Shown here: piece after piece, positions 5,779-5,806 of the stretch
How the letters are laid out: each line of letters opens with the position of its first letter
Numbering within the stretch: position 1 is the stretch's first letter
Assembly (NCBI GenBank): GCA_900769375.1
Contig: CAAGGN010000169.1
Location: 1 to 5,806 of the forward strand
Length of the DNA: 5,806 bases
DNA from: Clostridia bacterium
GTDB lineage: Bacteria; Bacillota; Clostridia; Oscillospirales; Acutalibacteraceae
Reading direction: 5' to 3'
Notes under the pieces: model-generated
Databases searched by the model: none
What the model was told of the DNA's origin: nothing
What the model saw: only the letters and a program-made list of their open reading frames with translations
Translations under genes and position numbers: made by a program

Positions 5779-5806
5779 AGATCGGAAGAGCACACGTCTG
5801 AACTCC
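5779..5806 (+). other. Illumina TruSeq adapter sequence at the contig end (contaminant)
   Basis: The last 28 bases begin AGATCGGAAGAGC and continue CACACGTCTGAACTCC, which is an exact match to the start of the standard TruSeq index-side adapter as I know it. It interrupts the gpmI reading frame exactly where the conserved FRPD segment should continue, confirming that the bases are foreign. Read on the minus strand they encode the spurious residues M(V)LFRS at the head of the gpmI ORF. Confidence 0.98.

Noticed and set aside
5791..5793. GTG start for the gpmI ORF
   Set aside because: It lies wholly inside adapter sequence, and the real gene continues past the contig end.
1..5806. Search for CRISPR arrays, insertion sequences, tRNA/rRNA genes, riboswitches and attachment sites
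   Set aside because: I saw no repeated spacer pattern, transposase motif, terminal inverted repeats, cloverleaf or ribosomal signature. The only gaps between genes are short and are accounted for by terminators and promoters.

Overview
The window looks like the end of a metagenomic or draft-genome contig from a moderately AT-rich member of the Clostridia (Firmicutes), probably a gut-type Oscillospiraceae/Ruminococcaceae-like organism. This rests on the AAGGAGG-type ribosome sites, the ECF sigma/anti-sigma style proteins, a clostridial-type phosphofructokinase and the cofactor-independent phosphoglycerate mutase. No species can be named from the sequence alone.

Left part (1-1522, all +). It starts inside a gene for a protein family I recognise only as uncharacterised (C-terminal 153 residues). 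After it comes a short ORF (492-797) that is visibly a composite: a lipoprotein signal peptide running straight into the last part of an ECF sigma factor (region 4). This ORF overlaps by ATGA an intact single-pass anti-sigma-like membrane protein (794-1483), which is followed by a hairpin terminator-like structure.

Middle (1543-2340, +). The C-terminal two thirds of a phosphofructokinase. It begins abruptly at the active-site motif TIDND directly behind the previous hairpin, with no start codon or ribosome site. This is a deletion remnant or an assembly joint.

Right part (2345-5778). A strong bidirectional terminator separates the phosphofructokinase from a leftward 575-residue GH2 glycoside hydrolase. 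The hydrolase is divergent from an AraC-family regulator across a 117-base, roughly 20% G+C intergenic region. That region carries a consensus-perfect sigma-A promoter for the regulator and a plausible one for the hydrolase; the natural reading is a locally regulated sugar-cleaving unit. A second bidirectional terminator separates the regulator from a leftward gpmI, of which only the C-terminal 248 codons are present.

The last 28 bases (5779-5806) are not genomic. They match the Illumina TruSeq adapter and supply the false start of the gpmI ORF. Together with the two abrupt gene joints near 600-625 and 1523-1543, this makes assembly quality the first thing to check. I found no mobile element, CRISPR array, RNA gene or convincing new system. 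The most biologically interesting unit is the divergent AraC/GH2 pair.
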